A program made the translations under genes and the position numbers. From Chitinophagaceae bacterium (GTDB taxonomy: Bacteria > Bacteroidota > Bacteroidia > Chitinophagales > Chitinophagaceae), in contig JADKJI010000015.1 of the NCBI GenBank assembly GCA_016721085.1, positions 62,001 to 126,000 of the forward strand: 64,000 nt of DNA, given 5' to 3'. Under the pieces are notes generated by a model. The model made no database searches and was not told the origin of the DNA. It saw only the letters and a program-made list of their open reading frames with translations. Positions 55,032 through 62,952 of the stretch are shown piece by piece (the first letter of the stretch is position 1; every line of letters begins with the position of its first letter).

Positions 55032-56078
55032 TTATCGGGCTTGCTGAAAAGATCGGCTTCTGATCAAAAAGGCTTCAATAGTTAATAAAATCAGCAACAA
55101 CATGGCTGTAAACTGGTGAGCTACACCGATCCATAGCAATGTAGCGGGCCAGGGGGAATATAGGGTTGCAAAAATACCAAGTATAACCTGTATCAATACC
55201 ACCAGCATCGGCAATGGTCTGTAAAAGCGGAAGAGGCTACCCCCTTGTATCTTTCTTGCCTGCCACCACCAATATATCAATGAAATCGTAAGGGTATAGG
55301 CTAGTGCCCTATGAATAAAATGTACGTTTATTGGATTAGAAACCCAATCGCTTGTAATATTCGATGGCCACCACTGATCATTGATAGTTGGCCAGGTTGG
55401 AGCAGACGGACCGGCTTTTAATCCAGCCATAAAAGCGCCATAAATCAATTGAATGACCAGTAAGATTATAATCCTGGTTGTAATAGTTTTCAATGATCGG
55501 CTAACAATCACCTGATCGGCTGGTATTATCAACTTAAGGGCAAACCATAATACATAACATAATAGGCCAAGTGCTGCAATGAAATGAATAGCCAGTCTTA
55601 TATGGTTAACATATAGGTTTTCTTCATTTAGTCCGCTTTTAACCATGATCCAGCCTATGGCTCCTTGTAAACCTCCCAGCAGGAAAAGCAAGAGCATCGG
55701 CTTTATCATGCTCTTGACGAAATATCTGTTAATAAGGAAATAAGCAAAGGGGACAGCAAAAACCAGTGCCATCAAGCGAGCCCAGTTCCTATGAAGCCAT
55801 TCCCAGAAGAAGATGAATTTAAAATCCTGTAGGGTGAAGTCGAAATTGAGTTGCTTAAATTGACCGATAGTTTTGTATTGATCAAAAGCGGCCTGCCATT
55901 CTGCATCATTCATTGGCGGAAGGGTTCCCAGCAATGGTTTCCACTCTGTTATTGACAAACCAGAGCCTGTAAGCCTTGTAATTCCACCCAATAATACCTG
56001 GATCATTATCATTCCAACCCCTATCAACAGCCAGATGGCTACAGGCCTGGATGATTTTACTCTACTATCTGCATTCAT
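55032..56078 (-). CDS. ctaA: heme A synthase (COX15/CtaA family)
   Basis: 348 residues from ATG 56078; the earlier in-frame start 21 bases up adds a non-conserved piece. Eight membrane segments and paired heme-ligand histidines: EWLHRNWARL, VNHIRLAIHF, FIHRALAYT, AHQFTAM. GGITRLTGSGLSITEWKPLLG and PTWPTINDQWWPSN are family signatures. It converts heme O to heme A for cytochrome c oxidase in the inner membrane. Downstream of the sulfur cassette on the same strand, with a 102-bp gap after the SQR-like gene, so co-regulation with sulfide respiration is possible. Confidence 0.92.
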   Translation of the reverse strand: MNADSRVKSSRPVAIWLLIGVGMIMIQVLLGGITRLTGSGLSITEWKPLLGTLPPMNDAEWQAAFDQYKTIGQFKQLNFDFTLQDFKFIFFWEWLHRNWARLMALVFAVPFAYFLINRYFVKSMIKPMLLLFLLGGLQGAIGWIMVKSGLNEENLYVNHIRLAIHFIAALGLLCYVLWFALKLIIPADQVIVSRSLKTITTRIIILLVIQLIYGAFMAGLKAGPSAPTWPTINDQWWPSNITSDWVSNPINVHFIHRALAYTLTISLIYWWWQARKIQGGSLFRFYRPLPMLVVLIQVILGIFATLYSPWPATLLWIGVAHQFTAMLLLILLTIEAFLIRSRSFQQAR

Positions 56079-56164
56079 ACAGCACAAAGGTACTGCCAAG
56101 ACTATTTACTCCCTATTCTGCTTAAAAAATTCCTTTTTTGAGCTATTTAGATGAAACAAATCAA

Positions 56165-57361
56165 TCAGCTCAAGCCTTTCAATACCCTGTTCCAGTAGTA
56201 CCAGGGCAGGAAGTATTTCTTCAACATCCACATCGTCCACCGGGGCTTACTTTGGTCGAACGGGAAAGTTTCCTTAGGAATGTTTTCATAATTAAACTCA
56301 GCGAGAATGAGCTTACCATATCCTACAATAAATGGACAACTACCATACCCATCATAAACGGCTTTTAAATGTTCTCCTTTTATTGATAATAGGATGTTTT
56401 GTGCCACTACAGGGGCTTGTTTACTAATAGCAGAGCCTGTTTTTGCATTTGGTGTATTTGCAGCATCCCCCAGTGCGAAGACATTTACGAATTTTTTATG
56501 TTGAAGAGTATGCTTATCTACATCCACCCATCCTTGCGTATCAGCCAGTGGGCTGCTACTGATGAAATCGGGAGCGCTTTGCGGAGGGGTTACATGTAAC
56601 ATATCAAATTTCTTCTTCACTTCCCATGTAGTTTCGGTTTCATCGGTTACCCTAAAAGTGGCCACTTTCCTTTCTCCATCTACTGCAATTAGTTCATGGC
56701 GGTAGTTTACTTCTATCATATATTTATCTACTACCTTCTGAAGGGCATCGGCATATTTAGGAATACTGAATAACTTTTTACCTGCAGTAGAAAAGTCAAT
56801 CTTTGCATCTTCTTTCATACTATGCTTTCTGAAATAATCTGCGGCCAGATACATTATTTTCTGTGGTGCACCCGCACATTTTACAACCGTAGATGGACTT
56901 GTGAAAATCGCAACTTGTCCCGCTTTAAAATTCCTGATGCATTGAAAAGTATATGGAGCTGTTTCGAAAGAATAGTTACTGGTTACATTATTTTTCCCAA
57001 GAGTTTCCTTTAATCCTTTTATGAGATGCCAATTCAATTGAATTCCAGGGGCCACCACCAGGAAATCGTAACTAATCTCAGTGTTAGATGATGTGAGAAG
57101 TGAGTTTGATTCGGGTTGAAATGAAACAACTTTGTCTTTTATCCAATGAACACCTGATGGGATATACGATTGCTGTGAACGAACTGTTTTCTGGATCGGA
57201 AAACTACCTCCTCCTACCAATGTCCATCCGGGCTGATAATAATGTTTTTCTGAAGGTTCTATAATTGCTACATCAAGATCCTTATTAGCCAATTTGAGAC
57301 GGGCGGCCACAGCAATCCCCGCATTCCCACCACCCACGATGAGAATAGTATGATAAGTCAT
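56165..57361 (-). CDS. sulfide:quinone oxidoreductase-like FAD protein
   Basis: 398 residues: N-terminal FAD loop ILIVGGGNAGIAVAARL, then EPSEKHYYQPGWTLVGGG, FLVVAPGIQLNW, KCAGAPQKIMYLAADYFRKH (a cysteine in the SQR position) and FALGDAANTPNAKTGSAISKQAPVVAQNIL. The pattern PGWTLVGG and the KCAGAPQK motif are typical of SQR type II/FCSD-like enzymes, which oxidise sulfide and reduce quinone at the membrane. It lies with DsrE, YeeE/YedE and thioredoxin genes, which supports the assignment. Only one clear active-site cysteine is evident here, so a related persulfide dehydrogenase is possible. Confidence 0.85.
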   Translation of the reverse strand: MTYHTILIVGGGNAGIAVAARLKLANKDLDVAIIEPSEKHYYQPGWTLVGGGSFPIQKTVRSQQSYIPSGVHWIKDKVVSFQPESNSLLTSSNTEISYDFLVVAPGIQLNWHLIKGLKETLGKNNVTSNYSFETAPYTFQCIRNFKAGQVAIFTSPSTVVKCAGAPQKIMYLAADYFRKHSMKEDAKIDFSTAGKKLFSIPKYADALQKVVDKYMIEVNYRHELIAVDGERKVATFRVTDETETTWEVKKKFDMLHVTPPQSAPDFISSSPLADTQGWVDVDKHTLQHKKFVNVFALGDAANTPNAKTGSAISKQAPVVAQNILLSIKGEHLKAVYDGYGSCPFIVGYGKLILAEFNYENIPKETFPFDQSKPRWTMWMLKKYFLPWYYWNRVLKGLS

Positions 57362-57476
57362 ACTATTTAATTTATGACCTAAAGCTACGAATGCACTGGA
57401 GGTATATAGGTGATAATAATCAACCTGTGATATAACTTTAGGATATAAGCAGCAGAAAAAAACTATGGTATTGTTT

Positions 57477-57893
57477 TTAATGTCCCGCCTTAATATAACT
57501 CCATCCTTCCTGTTGTTTGGAAGCTAGCTCAAGGATGGCTACAGGAACAATTTCAGCTAAGGAAATAAGCTGACTTTTATCAATACCAAATCGTCTCATA
57601 GAATTTGCGCATATCTTGAATGAAACCTTTCCTTTTGATTGCAGCTCTTTCATTCGGTTTTCGAAAAATACTTTCTCGGCAACCAACATAAATACGGCTT
57701 GTCCATGACAAACCACTTCCAGTTCTGCTCCAGGAGCTTCTTTCAATATGTTATTGAATTGTCGCAACACAGTACTATGATCGGCAGTATCTGAACTTAC
57801 CAGATCATACACTATCTTATAAGAGGACTTCTGCGCTTGTGAAAAAAGAGACAAAGTGCAAAGTGCGAATACAATGAGGATATTCTTAATCAT
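57477..57893 (-). CDS. secreted DsrE-family protein
   Basis: 138 residues with signal peptide 1-20 (FALCTLSLFSQA). The DsrE/DsrF-like fold is shown by KIVYDLVSSDTADHSTVLRQF, GAELEVVCHGQAVFML and SFKICANSMRRFGIDKSQL. Cysteines are in the two loops used in sulfur relay (VVCHGQA and ICANSMRR). Its periplasmic location next to the SQR-like gene suggests it carries persulfide sulfur between enzymes. Transcribed in the same direction, 115 bp upstream of the SQR gene. Confidence 0.83.
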   Translation of the reverse strand: MIKNILIVFALCTLSLFSQAQKSSYKIVYDLVSSDTADHSTVLRQFNNILKEAPGAELEVVCHGQAVFMLVAEKVFFENRMKELQSKGKVSFKICANSMRRFGIDKSQLISLAEIVPVAILELASKQQEGWSYIKAGH

Positions 57894-57932
57894 GACAAAC
57901 AGTTTAAATGAAATAGAAATTAAATTGCCGGG

Positions 57933-58412
57933 TTATATCTTATGACTTATTCTTCCATAAACCCATGTTCCTACAAGGGCACTGAATAAAGTTACTATTA
58001 TAATAGATGCACCGTTTCCTATCTGGGCATATAATGGTCCCGGACAGGCTCCCGTTAAAGCCCACCCGAATCCAAATAGCAATCCTCCAATTACAGTGCC
58101 TTTATGGAATTTTTTGGGAGCGAATTTAATCTCCTTCCCATCAAATGTCTTCAGTCCTAATTTCCTGATCAGCCAATAAGATACCATTCCAGTAACTACT
58201 GCAGAACCAATTACACCATACATATGGAAACTCTGGAAATGAAACATTTCCTGGATACGAAAACAGGAAATGACTTCTGATTTAACCAGAATTATTCCAA
58301 ACAAGGTACCGGCAATAAGGTATCTGATATTTGTAGCGAAACTTACTTTATATGTTGTTTCAAATGGCACAACCACAGATGGTTGTTTTATTGATTTTTC
58401 CTGTTGCATCAT
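57933..58412 (-). CDS. YeeE/YedE-related DUF6691 protein (half-transporter)
   Basis: 159 residues with about four membrane segments. GTLFGIILVKSEVISCFRIQEMFHF and FGFGWALTGACPGPLYAQIG are the sulfur-transport signatures, with conserved Cys in SCFRI and GACPG. It is the second half of a split thiosulfate/sulfur-compound importer, the first being the gene at 58434-58997. The two are 21 bp apart, and conserved-pair organisation is known in this phylum. The start MMQQEK at 58412 is taken; the second Met is equally possible. Confidence 0.85.
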   Translation of the reverse strand: MMQQEKSIKQPSVVVPFETTYKVSFATNIRYLIAGTLFGIILVKSEVISCFRIQEMFHFQSFHMYGVIGSAVVTGMVSYWLIRKLGLKTFDGKEIKFAPKKFHKGTVIGGLLFGFGWALTGACPGPLYAQIGNGASIIIVTLFSALVGTWVYGRISHKI

Positions 58413-58433
58413 TTCTTAATGTTTGTTCAGTTA

Positions 58434-58997
58434 CTAAAGGGCAAGGATATATGGGAGAAAAAGGTTCGACATTATAATTCCACCAATCATGAAACAGCAA
58501 GTGGCAACAAGCGAAGGCCATTGAAGGGTAGATAAGCCAAAGATGGAATGTCCACTGGTACAACCTCCAGCATAACGGGTACCAAAGCCTACTAGAAATC
58601 CACCTCCTACCATCAACAAAAATCCCCTGATAGTAAATAAGCTTGTCCAATTAAAAAGGTCGGCTGGTACGGTTCCCTTTAAATTATTGATACCATATTT
58701 CTCCAATGAAGCTACCATGTCAGGATTCAACTGTACAGGATTAGGGTTTTGAAAGAAAAGAAGGGTTAATAAACCTCCGATTAATATTCCTGCTACAAAA
58801 AAGAGATTCCAGATATCTCTCTTCCATTCATAGTTAAAAAAGGGAACCTTGGTGGGTAAACAGGCGGCACAAATATGTCTTAACGAAGACGATATACCAA
58901 ATGCCTTATTACCGATTAATAGAAGAATAGGGACAGTAAGTCCTAGCAGTGGCCCGGCTACATACCAGGGCCAGGGTTGGCGAATAAATTCCAGCAT
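58434..58997 (-). CDS. YeeE/YedE family protein (half-transporter)
   Basis: 187 residues with about five membrane segments; GFGTRYAGGCTSGHSIFGLSTLQ contains the conserved GGCTSGH sulfur-binding cysteine, and LRHICAACLP gives two further cysteines. YeeE/YedE proteins pass thiosulfate or sulfur atoms through the membrane; it acts with the DUF6691 half downstream. The gene lies between DUF6132 and DUF6691 genes with 9- and 21-bp spacers, consistent with one operon from thioredoxin to the SQR-like enzyme. Confidence 0.87.
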   Translation of the reverse strand: MLEFIRQPWPWYVAGPLLGLTVPILLLIGNKAFGISSSLRHICAACLPTKVPFFNYEWKRDIWNLFFVAGILIGGLLTLLFFQNPNPVQLNPDMVASLEKYGINNLKGTVPADLFNWTSLFTIRGFLLMVGGGFLVGFGTRYAGGCTSGHSIFGLSTLQWPSLVATCCFMIGGIIMSNLFLPYILAL

Positions 58998-59006
58998 GAA
59001 GCGAAT

Positions 59007-59234
59007 TTACGAATTGTTGCTTTCTTTCTTATCAGGGACGAACATGAGGAGGAATAATGCGCCTATTAAAGTACCGTAAAGCGTTGCTCTAACGGGGCTT
59101 GTCCAGATAGCACAAGTACCACTTATGCAACCAACATATTTCCAATAGAGAAAACCGCCGGTAGCACCAAGCAAAGCACCAATGCTTCCAAAAATGAGTG
59201 ATTTGCGATTTTTATGTATGAAGGATCTAAGCAT
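59007..59234 (-). CDS. DUF6132 membrane protein
   Basis: 75 residues from ATG 59234; a TTG at 59270 overlaps the trxA stop and was not used. Two membrane helices (residues about 12-30 and 45-65) with the conserved YVGCISGTCAIWTSP between them, giving two cysteines in GCxSGTC. Small DUF6132 proteins accompany YeeE/YedE and thioredoxin genes in Bacteroidota; a role in sulfur transfer is inferred from neighbours. Confidence 0.8.
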   Translation of the reverse strand: MLRSFIHKNRKSLIFGSIGALLGATGGFLYWKYVGCISGTCAIWTSPVRATLYGTLIGALFLLMFVPDKKESNNS

Positions 59235-59266
59235 AAATAAAAGGTACGGAATAAAACTTTTAGTAA

Positions 59267-59566
59267 TCAATTAGCATGTTGCTGGATGGCTTGTTGCAAT
59301 TGTTTAGAACCAACAACTCCAGATTGGCGCCATTTAACTGCGCCTTTTCTAAAAAGCAATAAGGTAGGTACCCCACTTATATTATATGCCTGGGCTGCCT
59401 GTGGGTTTTTGTCAACATCTATCTTAAGGATAGTGACAGCATCGCCAAGCTGGTTTTTCAGTTCTTTCAATATAGGAGCCATTGTTTTACAAGGGCCACA
59501 CCATTCAGCAAAAAAGTCTACCAAAACGGGTTTGTCTGCATCGATAATATCCTGAAAGGTACTCAT
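59267..59566 (-). CDS. trxA: thioredoxin
   Basis: 99 residues with the redox site WCGPC (Cys23, Cys26), KPVLVDFFAEW before it and the cis-Pro in ISGVPTLLLFRKG. No signal peptide, so cytoplasmic. It probably supplies reducing equivalents for the sulfur cassette it heads: DUF6132, two YeeE/YedE halves, DsrE and the SQR-like gene follow on the same strand. The 121-bp region upstream holds a Crp-type palindrome. Confidence 0.93.
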   Translation of the reverse strand: MSTFQDIIDADKPVLVDFFAEWCGPCKTMAPILKELKNQLGDAVTILKIDVDKNPQAAQAYNISGVPTLLLFRKGAVKWRQSGVVGSKQLQQAIQQHAN

Positions 59567-59645
59567 AGGTAAAATTTGAAAACTTTGAAATGAAGTCGCT
59601 AACGACTTATTACCTGCAAATTTCGCTATAGCAATTATATCCGTT

Positions 59646-59661
59646 CATGACATTTGTCACA
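59646..59661 (-). promoter_or_regulatory. Crp/Fnr-type operator ahead of trxA
   Basis: Minus strand TGTGA-CAAATG-TCATG, fitting TGTGA-N6-TCACA with two changes; TGACA-TT-TGTCA is a perfect inner palindrome. It lies about 80 bp upstream of trxA, the first gene of the sulfur cassette, and directly after the Crp/Fnr gene, so autoregulated control of the cassette is plausible. Confidence 0.5.
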
Positions 59662-59687
59662 ATACCCGCAAACTTATTATAAGGGAG

Positions 59688-60320
59688 TTATAAAGAAATC
59701 AATTCAATAGCATTTCGCTGCAATTTAACTTTTCCCATCTGCTCCATTTTTTTGAGAAGCCTCGATATCACTTCTCTTGAAGAGTTCAGCTCATCAGCTA
59801 TTTCCTGGTGGCTGATAGTTATGATATCGGTTTTGAGCGTTTCGCGATGTCTTTTCAAGTAAAACAATAATCGTTCATCCATTGCCTGAAAAGCGATATG
59901 GTCGATAGTAACCAATAATTCTTCAAAACGGGAACGATAGGTTTCCAATACAAAATGATACCATGTTTTGTACTGAGTCATCCATTCGTCCATATACTGT
60001 AGAGGAATAGCAATCACTGTTGTATCCTTAACTGCCTTTGCCATTACCTGACTTGTTTCGGATTTAGTGGCACAAACCATACTAAGGGCACATGCTTGTC
60101 CAGGTTGCAGATAATACATGAAGAACTCACTGCCTTGTTCATCTTCCCTATACACTTTCACTAACCCTTCAATGATAAGCATCGTACTTCTGAAATACTG
60201 ACCGGTACGCATCAGCTGTTCTCCAGCTTTGAACGTGCGAATTTCGCTTTTTTCTGTAAGCTCTTTTTGAAGCGATTTTTCAAAACTCGGGAATACTTCC
60301 TCGAAAATGATATTATCCAT
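59688..60320 (-). CDS. Crp/Fnr-family transcriptional regulator
   Basis: 210 residues: N-terminal cyclic-nucleotide-binding-like beta barrel (FKAGEQLMRTGQYFRSTMLIIEGLVKVY, FMYYLQPGQACALSMVCA) and C-terminal winged helix with ISHQEIADELNSSREVISRLLKKMEQMGKV, the typical HTH. No N-terminal Fe-S cysteine cluster as in FNR, so ligand or redox sensing is through the barrel. In this family cysteines near CALSMVCAT could sense oxidants (inference). It is placed to control the sulfur cassette through the site at 59646-59661. Confidence 0.88.
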   Translation of the reverse strand: MDNIIFEEVFPSFEKSLQKELTEKSEIRTFKAGEQLMRTGQYFRSTMLIIEGLVKVYREDEQGSEFFMYYLQPGQACALSMVCATKSETSQVMAKAVKDTTVIAIPLQYMDEWMTQYKTWYHFVLETYRSRFEELLVTIDHIAFQAMDERLLFYLKRHRETLKTDIITISHQEIADELNSSREVISRLLKKMEQMGKVKLQRNAIELISL

Positions 60321-60397
60321 AATGGTTAAAAAGAGTACAAAGATGAGAAATTAATCAGCATTTCCGGAGCTTCCTTAATTTTGAGGAAAGAAGTTAT

Positions 60398-60997
60398 TTG
60401 CTACAGAACCATTTACAAGATACGCTATTAGAAGCAGGCTGCGATGAGGCTGGGAGAGGCTGTTTGGCTGGGCCTGTTTTTGCAGGGGCCGTGATTCTAC
60501 CTAAAGACTTTTACCATCCACTCCTTAACGATTCAAAAAAAGTTACGGAAGCCAACCGTTACGAGTTACGATCTTATATAGAACAAAATGCAGTAGCCTG
60601 GGCGGTTGCAAAGATTGAAGTGGAAGAGATTGACCATATCAATATATTAAAGGCTTCCATAAAAGCGATGCATCAGGCAGTTGACCAACTAAAACCAGTT
60701 CCTGAGTTATTATTGATAGATGGAAACCGGTTTTATCCTTATAAGAAAATAAAGCACGAATGCATCATCAAGGGTGATGGGCTTTATGCTTCCATTGCTG
60801 CAGCCAGCATATTAGCAAAGACCTATCGCGATGATTATATGCTTGAGCTTCATGAAAAATTCCCGCATTATGGGTGGGACCAGAACAAGGGGTATGGCAC
60901 TTTATTGCATCGTAAAGCATTGGTAACAAATGGACTTACAGAACATCACAGGAAATCTTTCCAATGTATCCCTGTTCAGATGGACCTTCCTTTGTGA
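60398..60997 (+). CDS. rnhB: ribonuclease HII
   Basis: 199 residues; the family signature DEAGRGCLAGPV is at residues 16-27, with further acidic ligands in LLLIDGNRF and DGLYASIAAASILAKTYRD. It removes ribonucleotides and RNA primers from DNA. No ATG precedes the conserved region, so TTG 60398 is chosen. TAATTTTG at 60376-60383 is a good -7 element and leaves a leader of about 8 nt, consistent with that start. Length is normal for the family. Confidence 0.9.
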   Translation: MLQNHLQDTLLEAGCDEAGRGCLAGPVFAGAVILPKDFYHPLLNDSKKVTEANRYELRSYIEQNAVAWAVAKIEVEEIDHINILKASIKAMHQAVDQLKPVPELLLIDGNRFYPYKKIKHECIIKGDGLYASIAAASILAKTYRDDYMLELHEKFPHYGWDQNKGYGTLLHRKALVTNGLTEHHRKSFQCIPVQMDLPL

Positions 60998-61084
60998 GTT
61001 TTTTAGCATTTTTTCTGGCTGCTGTTTTAAACCCTTGAACTCTTGCCGGGTCTTAATAGCATTACAAACAGAAAATAAAGCACC

Positions 61085-61378
61085 ATGAAAACTACATTAG
61101 TACTTGCCCTAACACTGATACTTGGCTTAACTGCAGCAACTGCGCAAGCCCAGGTAATTGGCCACCAGAAAGCCCGTATTGCACAAGGCGTTCGCAGTGG
61201 AGAACTCAATCGCAAAGAGACAAAACATTTAATGAGGGAAGAACGCAAATTCCGTCGTCATAAACACAGAGCCTATGCGAATGATGGAAAGATAGGACCT
61301 CGTGAAAGACGTGCGTTGAAATTTGAGAAGAGGAAGATAAGCAGGCAGACGTATCGATTTAAGCACAATAGGTTCTAA
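61085..61378 (+). CDS. small basic secreted protein
   Basis: 97 residues: signal peptide 1-22 (LALTLILGLTAATAQA). The mature part is very basic and helical, with a repeat-like pattern IAQGVRSGELNRKETKHLMREERKFRRHKHRAYANDGKIGPRERRALKFEKRKISRQTYR. The core GELNRKET...DGKIGPRERR looks like two turns of a short motif ending GxLTxxE. Similar small proteins occur in many Gram-negative bacteria and are not characterised. The gene ends immediately before the nested repeat element at 61381. Confidence 0.75.
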   Translation: MKTTLVLALTLILGLTAATAQAQVIGHQKARIAQGVRSGELNRKETKHLMREERKFRRHKHRAYANDGKIGPRERRALKFEKRKISRQTYRFKHNRF

Positions 61379-61380
61379 TT

Positions 61381-61590
61381 AAGTTCAATAGGTTCCATTT
61401 GTTCCATAGGGCCTAATAATAGCAAGCATTTTGCTCTTCATACTTTTTTAACCGCAGAGGCGCGGAGACGCAGGGGATTTCCTCCGCGTCTCTGCGCCTC
61501 TGCGGTTATATTTTCACAATAAATAATAATTGCTATTATTAGGCCCTCTGGAACCCCGACGCGTCGGGGGAACCTATTGAACCTTTTGAA
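61381..61590. repeat. three-layer nested inverted repeat (onion element)
   Basis: Outer: AGTTCAATAGGTTCC (about 61382-61396) faces GGAACCTATTGAAC (about 61570-61583). Middle: GGGCCTAATAATAGCAA (61409-61425) faces a perfect 17-bp complement at 61530-61546. Inner: AACCGCAGAGGCGCGG with AGACGC (61450-61471) faces GCGTCTC TGCGCCTCTGCGGTT (61485-61506), 21 of 22 paired. Between middle and outer right arms lies a perfect 16-bp palindrome CCCCGACGCGTCGGGG (61555-61570). The inner layer is the CGCAGAGACGC family. No gene inside. Confidence 0.85.
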
Positions 61591-62179
61591 CTGGGGATTT
61601 CATCCATTCCTCCTTCAGCATGCTGTAGTAAATAGAATCCCGCCGGCGATTATGCGGCATTTGCATATGACTTCTCAATACTCCTTCTTCTTTCATTCCT
61701 ATTTTTAATAACGCAGCTCTTGCTCGTTCATTGAGGAAATCGGTTTTTACTTCTACCCTTTCCATATGCATTTCTTCGAAAGCGTACTTCAAGAGCAGGT
61801 GTTTTGCATGAGTATTAATTCCTGTTCCCATAAAAGGAGTGCCTAACCAACTCCATCCAATTTCAATTCGTTTATCAAAAAAGGAGATATTACCAAAGCT
61901 GGTGCTTCCACAAATTGCACCGTCTGATTTTCGGATAATAGTGAATGGCACCCTAATGAGGGAGTTACGGGTGAACAAGGCTTCTTCAACCCAACGATGC
62001 ATTTCTCCCGGTATAGAACAATCGAAAGTGAAATATTTCCAGATAGAAGAATCTTTCGACAATTCCTGAAAGGCAGCTTCATCCGTTGGTTGCAAAATCC
62101 TAAGTTGCACTAACGATGTTTCCAACAAAAGATCGTCGGGGAAGAATTTAAGGAATAGATTATTTTTCATTACACTCAT
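61574..62179 (-). CDS. GNAT-family N-acetyltransferase (RimJ/RimL-like)
   Basis: 201 residues: LVQLRILQPTDEAAFQELSKD at the start, GSTSFGNISFFDKRIEIGWSWLGTPFMGTGINTHAKHLLLKYAFEEM (acetyl-CoA-binding loop region) and RVEVKTDFLNERARAALLKIGMKEEGVLR, the standard RimJ/RimL pattern for acetylating protein N-termini or small amines. Two start codons, 62179 and 62170, cannot be separated. It lies 9 bp after the Sua5/YrdC gene on the same strand and is probably co-transcribed. Confidence 0.85.
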   Translation of the reverse strand: MSVMKNNLFLKFFPDDLLLETSLVQLRILQPTDEAAFQELSKDSSIWKYFTFDCSIPGEMHRWVEEALFTRNSLIRVPFTIIRKSDGAICGSTSFGNISFFDKRIEIGWSWLGTPFMGTGINTHAKHLLLKYAFEEMHMERVEVKTDFLNERARAALLKIGMKEEGVLRSHMQMPHNRRRDSIYYSMLKEEWMKSPVQKVQ

Positions 62180-62188
62180 AATATAGTT

Positions 62189-62800
62189 TTATTCTTTGGG
62201 CCAAAGACCTAATCCCTGCCGTGTAACAACTGGCTCATCTCCCGTACAATCGATAATGGTAGATGGAACGATACCGCCAGCTCCACTATTCAATATATAA
62301 TCTACTTGTTTTTCAAAGTGATCACTTATCCAGTCGGGATCGGCAATTTCTTCTGCTAATGTACCAGGTAGAGAGGCGCTTAACAAAGGATGCCCAATGG
62401 CCTGCACAATTGCACGGGCTACTTTGTTATCAGGAATCCTGAGTCCAATTGTATCTTTTTTACTTTTTAGAATCTTAGGTACTTCCTTACTTGCAGGAAG
62501 GATGAAAGTATAGGGGCCAGGAAGATAGTTCTTCAACATTCTGTACAATGGAGTAGAAATACTTTTTGTGTATTTACTCAGATCACTCAGGTCGGCACAG
62601 ATAAATGATAACTGAGATTTCTGTGGGTCAACATTTTTAATCCTGCAGATACGTTCAATAGCTTTATGCTGGAAAATATCACAACCGAGTCCATAAACAG
62701 TATCAGTAGGATAAATGATCACCCCTCCATCAAGCAAGCCTTCCTTTACAGTTTGGATAGCTCTTGGCTGAGGATTGTCAGGATGTACTGTTAATATCAT
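62189..62800 (-). CDS. L-threonylcarbamoyladenylate synthase (Sua5/YciO/YrdC family)
   Basis: 203 residues: VIIYPTDTVYGLGCDIF, RICRIKNVDPQKSQLSFICADL, YLPGPYTFILPAS, TIGLRIPDNKVARAIVQAIGHPLLSASLPG and SGAGGIVPSTIIDCTGDEPVVTRQG match the YrdC fold, with the substrate pocket residues conserved. It makes threonylcarbamoyl-AMP for the t6A37 modification of tRNAs; the YciO branch has an uncertain role. The C-terminal Sua5-specific domain is absent. Promoter not seen; the GNAT gene follows. Confidence 0.87.
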   Translation of the reverse strand: MILTVHPDNPQPRAIQTVKEGLLDGGVIIYPTDTVYGLGCDIFQHKAIERICRIKNVDPQKSQLSFICADLSDLSKYTKSISTPLYRMLKNYLPGPYTFILPASKEVPKILKSKKDTIGLRIPDNKVARAIVQAIGHPLLSASLPGTLAEEIADPDWISDHFEKQVDYILNSGAGGIVPSTIIDCTGDEPVVTRQGLGLWPKE

Positions 62801-62952
62801 AGATGGAAATTTAGCTATTTGAAAGGAGAAATAACCTGATTTGGCTCTGTTGAATTGTTTTTAGTCAAAATCCCAAGAAATTATATCTATTGAACATATA
62901 TTCTTAGTTACTGGAAAATTAATTATCCGTTACTTTTGAAAAAAAATTGGCT

